The notes under the pieces: model-generated
Told to the model about the DNA's origin: nothing
The model's input: only the letters and a program-made list of their open reading frames with translations
Databases searched by the model: none
Shown: in pieces, positions 29,150 to 32,523 of the stretch
Layout of the letters: each line of letters opens with the position of its first letter
Position numbering within the stretch: position 1 is the first letter of the stretch
Source of the DNA: Bacteroidota bacterium
GTDB lineage: Bacteria; Bacteroidota; Bacteroidia; Bacteroidales; DTGW01
Assembly: GCA_020049015.1 (NCBI GenBank)
Contig: JAIFLP010000062.1
Span: forward strand, 1 to 32,523
DNA: 32,523 nucleotides
Direction: 5' to 3'
Translations under genes and position numbers: made by a program

Positions 29150-31614
29150 ATTATGTAACGAGTGATATTGCTGCGATTTTAAATGCTGCGATTGTTGGAG
29201 ATCCCAATATTTTGCTTCATGGTATTTCTATTGATAGTCGTTCCGTAATTGTTAATGAGCCAACTCTTTTTGTAGCGTTAAAAACCAATAAAAATGATGG
29301 CCATCGGTTTATTAAAAGCCTATATACAGAAAAAAAAATCCGTGCTTTTTTGGTCTCGCAAAAACCAGATGATTGGGAAACAATGTCTGATGCTTGTTTT
29401 ATTCAAACCAACGATACTTTAATTGCTCTTCAAACTATAGCCAAGTACCACCGGTTACAATATCATTTTCCGGTATTGGCAATCACTGGTAGCAATGGTA
29501 AAACAATTGTTAAAGAATGGCTGTTTGAGTTACTTCATGTTGATAAAGAAATTGTTAGAAGCCCCAAGAGTTATAATTCTCAAATTGGGGTTCCTCTTTC
29601 AATACTAAATATGTCAGATAAACATGAATTGGCAATTATTGAAGCAGGAATTTCTAAGGTGGGTGAAATGACAGTATTATCCAGTATTATTCATCCCGAC
29701 TATGGGATATATACTAATCTGGGCGATTCTCATCAAGAAAATTTTGATTCATTATATCAAAAAGCCTTAGAAAAATCAAAGCTTTTTCTGACGGTGAAAT
29801 ATCTAATTTATTGTTCCGATTATCCAGAGGTGCACAAGGCTCTTAGCAATGTTTTGAATAAGAATATTAAGTTAATTAACTGGAGTACATCTGATAAAGA
29901 TGCTTCTGTATTTGTGTTGAGCAAAAAAGTGCAGGGCAATGTTACGATTATCACTCTTAATTGTAATGGAGAATTACATACATTTTCAATACCTTTTATC
30001 GACGCAGCTTCCATAGAAAATGCAATTCATTGTTGGGTTTTTCTGAAATATTTTGATGGCGATATGTTAAAGTTTATCCCTCGCTTTGAAAATATTCATT
30101 CTGTTGCCATGCGGTTAGAACTGAAGAATGGCAGAAATAATTGTACTATTATTAATGATACCTATAATTCCGATTTTAATTCATTGAAGATTGCTCTTCA
30201 GTTTATGTTGCAACAAGTCCAACATGAAAATCGAATAGTTGTACTCTCCGACATGCTTCAGTCAGGTAAACCGCATGAAATTATTTACAAAGAGATTGCC
30301 GAATTAGTAATTCATCAAAACATTTCGCTGTTTGTTGGGATAGGACCTAATATGATGAAGTTTAAACATTGTTTTCCAAAAAAATCTTTATTTTTTATTT
30401 CTACCGAAGATTTTTTAGCAGACGCGTCACATAGATTATTCAGCAATGCGGTTGTACTTGTTAAAGGTTCTCGTAATTTTAAATTTGAAAGTATCGTAGA
30501 TCTTCTTGAGCAGAAATCGCACCGCACTATTTTAGAAGTTAACCTCACCTCATTAATACATAATTTAAATTATTATCGTTCGCTTATAAAGCCTCAAACT
30601 AAAGTTATGGCTATGGTAAAAGCGTTCTCATACGGTAGCGGAAGTGTTGAGATTGCCAGCGAACTTCAATATCATAAAGTGGATTATCTTGCTGTAGCTT
30701 TTGCAGATGAAGGCGTTCACCTCCGACAAAAAGGAGTAAGCATGCCCATTGCTGTTATGAATCCGGAGGAAGGCGCATATAATCTTTTAATTGAATATCA
30801 ATTAGAACCCGAAATTTATAATTTAAATACGCTTTCTTTGTTGTTACATGCTTTAAAAACATCCAAAGTGTATCATTTTCCTATTCATATCAAATTGGAT
30901 ACAGGAATGCACCGTCTAGGGTTTCAAGAAGAAGAAATCGATTTATTGATACAAATATTGTCCGAAACAGATCATATCAAAATTATTTCCGTTTTTTCTC
31001 ACCTAGCAGCAAGTGATGAAGCAAGACATGATGAGTTTACTAAATCTCAGATTTCATTGTTTGAAAAAATGAGCAAGAAGATTCTCAATAGCTTTAATTA
31101 TCCTATAATGCGGCATATTTTGAATTCAGCCGGCATTGAAAGATTTTCAAATGCTCAGTTTGATATGGTTCGCTTGGGTATTGGTCTTTATGGTGTAGGA
31201 ACTGAGTTATCTTCAACTTTATTATTACCTGTAAGTTCTTTAAAAACATCTATATTGCAAGTAAAGAGAATAATGCGGGGTGAAACTATTGGCTATTCTA
31301 GAAATGCAATTGCCGTTGAGGATACCAATATTGCAATACTACCAATTGGGTATGCAGATGGCTTTAACCGAAAAAATGGTAATGGAACTGGAAAAGTATT
31401 CATAAATGGTAATTTTGCTCCTGTTATTGGTAACGTTTGTATGGATATGACCATTATTTCAATACAGAATATTGATGCAAAAGAAGGGGATACTGTTGAA
31501 ATATTCGGAACGGGATACCCCGTAACCGAACTTGCAAATTCTATTGGTACCATTCCATATGAAATATTAACCGCTGTTTCGCCTCGGGTTAAACGAATTT
31601 ATTATAAAGATTGA
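29146..31614 (+). CDS. Bifunctional UDP-N-acetylmuramoyl-tripeptide:D-Ala-D-Ala ligase / alanine racemase
   Basis: MurF part 'VLAITGSNGKTIVKEWL...NSQIGVPLSIL'; Alr part 'VMAMVKAFSYGSG...IKLDTGMHRLGF...IGYADGFNRKNG...GNVCMDM'; start overlaps tdk stop (ATGA). Confidence 0.93.
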   Translation: MNYVTSDIAAILNAAIVGDPNILLHGISIDSRSVIVNEPTLFVALKTNKNDGHRFIKSLYTEKKIRAFLVSQKPDDWETMSDACFIQTNDTLIALQTIAKYHRLQYHFPVLAITGSNGKTIVKEWLFELLHVDKEIVRSPKSYNSQIGVPLSILNMSDKHELAIIEAGISKVGEMTVLSSIIHPDYGIYTNLGDSHQENFDSLYQKALEKSKLFLTVKYLIYCSDYPEVHKALSNVLNKNIKLINWSTSDKDASVFVLSKKVQGNVTIITLNCNGELHTFSIPFIDAASIENAIHCWVFLKYFDGDMLKFIPRFENIHSVAMRLELKNGRNNCTIINDTYNSDFNSLKIALQFMLQQVQHENRIVVLSDMLQSGKPHEIIYKEIAELVIHQNISLFVGIGPNMMKFKHCFPKKSLFFISTEDFLADASHRLFSNAVVLVKGSRNFKFESIVDLLEQKSHRTILEVNLTSLIHNLNYYRSLIKPQTKVMAMVKAFSYGSGSVEIASELQYHKVDYLAVAFADEGVHLRQKGVSMPIAVMNPEEGAYNLLIEYQLEPEIYNLNTLSLLLHALKTSKVYHFPIHIKLDTGMHRLGFQEEEIDLLIQILSETDHIKIISVFSHLAASDEARHDEFTKSQISLFEKMSKKILNSFNYPIMRHILNSAGIERFSNAQFDMVRLGIGLYGVGTELSSTLLLPVSSLKTSILQVKRIMRGETIGYSRNAIAVEDTNIAILPIGYADGFNRKNGNGTGKVFINGNFAPVIGNVCMDMTIISIQNIDAKEGDTVEIFGTGYPVTELANSIGTIPYEILTAVSPRVKRIYYKD

Positions 31615-31664
31615 TAAAAAAAATAAATTCTGAATTTTAAGTTATTAATGTTGAATAGAATAAT

Positions 31665-32523
31665 ATGAATAAAATTTCTGTAGTAATTATTACTTTTAAC
31701 GAGGAAAAAAATATTGCCCGTTGTATTCATTCCGTGGAGGGATTAGCAGATGAAATTCTTGTTGTGGATTCATTTTCTAAAGACAATACAATAGCTATTT
31801 GCGAAGAATTAGGAGCAAAAGTTATTCAACATGCATTTGATGGATATATTGAACAAAAAAACTATGCTGTTTCTAAGTGCGAATTTGATTATGTTTTATC
31901 ACTCGATGCTGATGAAGCCCTTAGTGATCAATTATACGACTCTATTAAAAAAGTGAAAGAAGATTTGTCACATGATTGTTATTCTTTTAATCGCTTAACA
32001 TATTATGGTGGTCGTTTTATTAAGCATTGTGGATGGTATCCCGATGTAAAAATCAGATTGTGGGATAGAAGGAAAGGTTCGTGGGGTGGCGATAATCCGC
32101 ACGATAAAGTGGTAATGGATCCGACTTTCAAATTAAAACATTTGAAGGGTGATTTATTGCATTATACGTACGATTCAATTGAAGATCATTTAAATCAGGC
32201 GAATAAATTCACTACTATTTCTGCATTGTCTAAGTTTAATAAAGGAATACGCACAAATATAATTAAGATATATTTTTATTCAAAATTCAGATTTTTTCGT
32301 GACTATATTTTATACCTGGGATTTCTTGATGGCTTTTATGGATATATGATTAGTAAGATCAATGCATATAGTGTTTTTTTAAAGTATTCCAAGCTTTTAG
32401 ATATGCAACGTGAGAAAGATAATAGGAATATTAAATCGAGCATACATGCCACATTATTGGTAACAACATACAATAGAATTGAAGCGCTGGAATTGGTTTT
32501 AAAAAGTGTTTTGAATCAAAAAA
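31665..32523 (+). CDS. Glycosyltransferase family 2 (WaaE-like) with start of a second GT2 domain; runs off window end
   Basis: Manual translation: MNKISVVIITFNEEKNIARCIHSVEGLADEILVVDSFSKDNT...LSLDADEALSD...; continues in frame into HATLLVTTYNRIEALELVLKSVLNQK. Confidence 0.9.
   Translation, partial: MNKISVVIITFNEEKNIARCIHSVEGLADEILVVDSFSKDNTIAICEELGAKVIQHAFDGYIEQKNYAVSKCEFDYVLSLDADEALSDQLYDSIKKVKEDLSHDCYSFNRLTYYGGRFIKHCGWYPDVKIRLWDRRKGSWGGDNPHDKVVMDPTFKLKHLKGDLLHYTYDSIEDHLNQANKFTTISALSKFNKGIRTNIIKIYFYSKFRFFRDYILYLGFLDGFYGYMISKINAYSVFLKYSKLLDMQREKDNRNIKSSIHATLLVTTYNRIEALELVLKSVLNQK

Overview
Bacteroidota-type chromosomal segment (AT-rich, several -33 TTTG / -7 TAnnTTTG promoters) in two parts. 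Positions 1 to about 13.9 kb are a defence/accessory island: a higBA-like toxin-antitoxin pair, a decayed FRG-domain gene, and a long minus-strand operon. In transcription order the operon is XRE regulator, SNF2-family helicase, truncated dinD-like gene, candidate structured ncRNA, Abi_2/AbiF-type HEPN protein, type III-like Mod methyltransferase, ABC-type AAA ATPase, 205-aa unknown protein, type III-like Res helicase-nuclease. Positions about 13.9 to 32.5 kb are mostly core genes: yidC, pyrG, a DUF349 protein, trmD, a ROK/polyphosphate glucokinase, a biotin-dependent carboxyltransferase with biotin carrier, ispE, dnaB, a HAD hydrolase, an RRM protein, rsmI, tdk, a murF-alr fusion, and a GT2 gene running off the end that is absent from the supplied ORF track. 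The main finding is a compact promoter / structured RNA / intrinsic terminator unit (about 8588-8788, minus strand) ending 21 nt upstream of the HEPN-motif Abi gene. This is the architecture of an RNA-antitoxin (type III-like) toxin-antitoxin module, here embedded inside a restriction-modification operon next to a dinD break. A 12/13 inverted repeat around it could act as an antiterminator for read-through transcripts or mark the element's ends. All assignments come from reading the sequence; no searches or folding were run.
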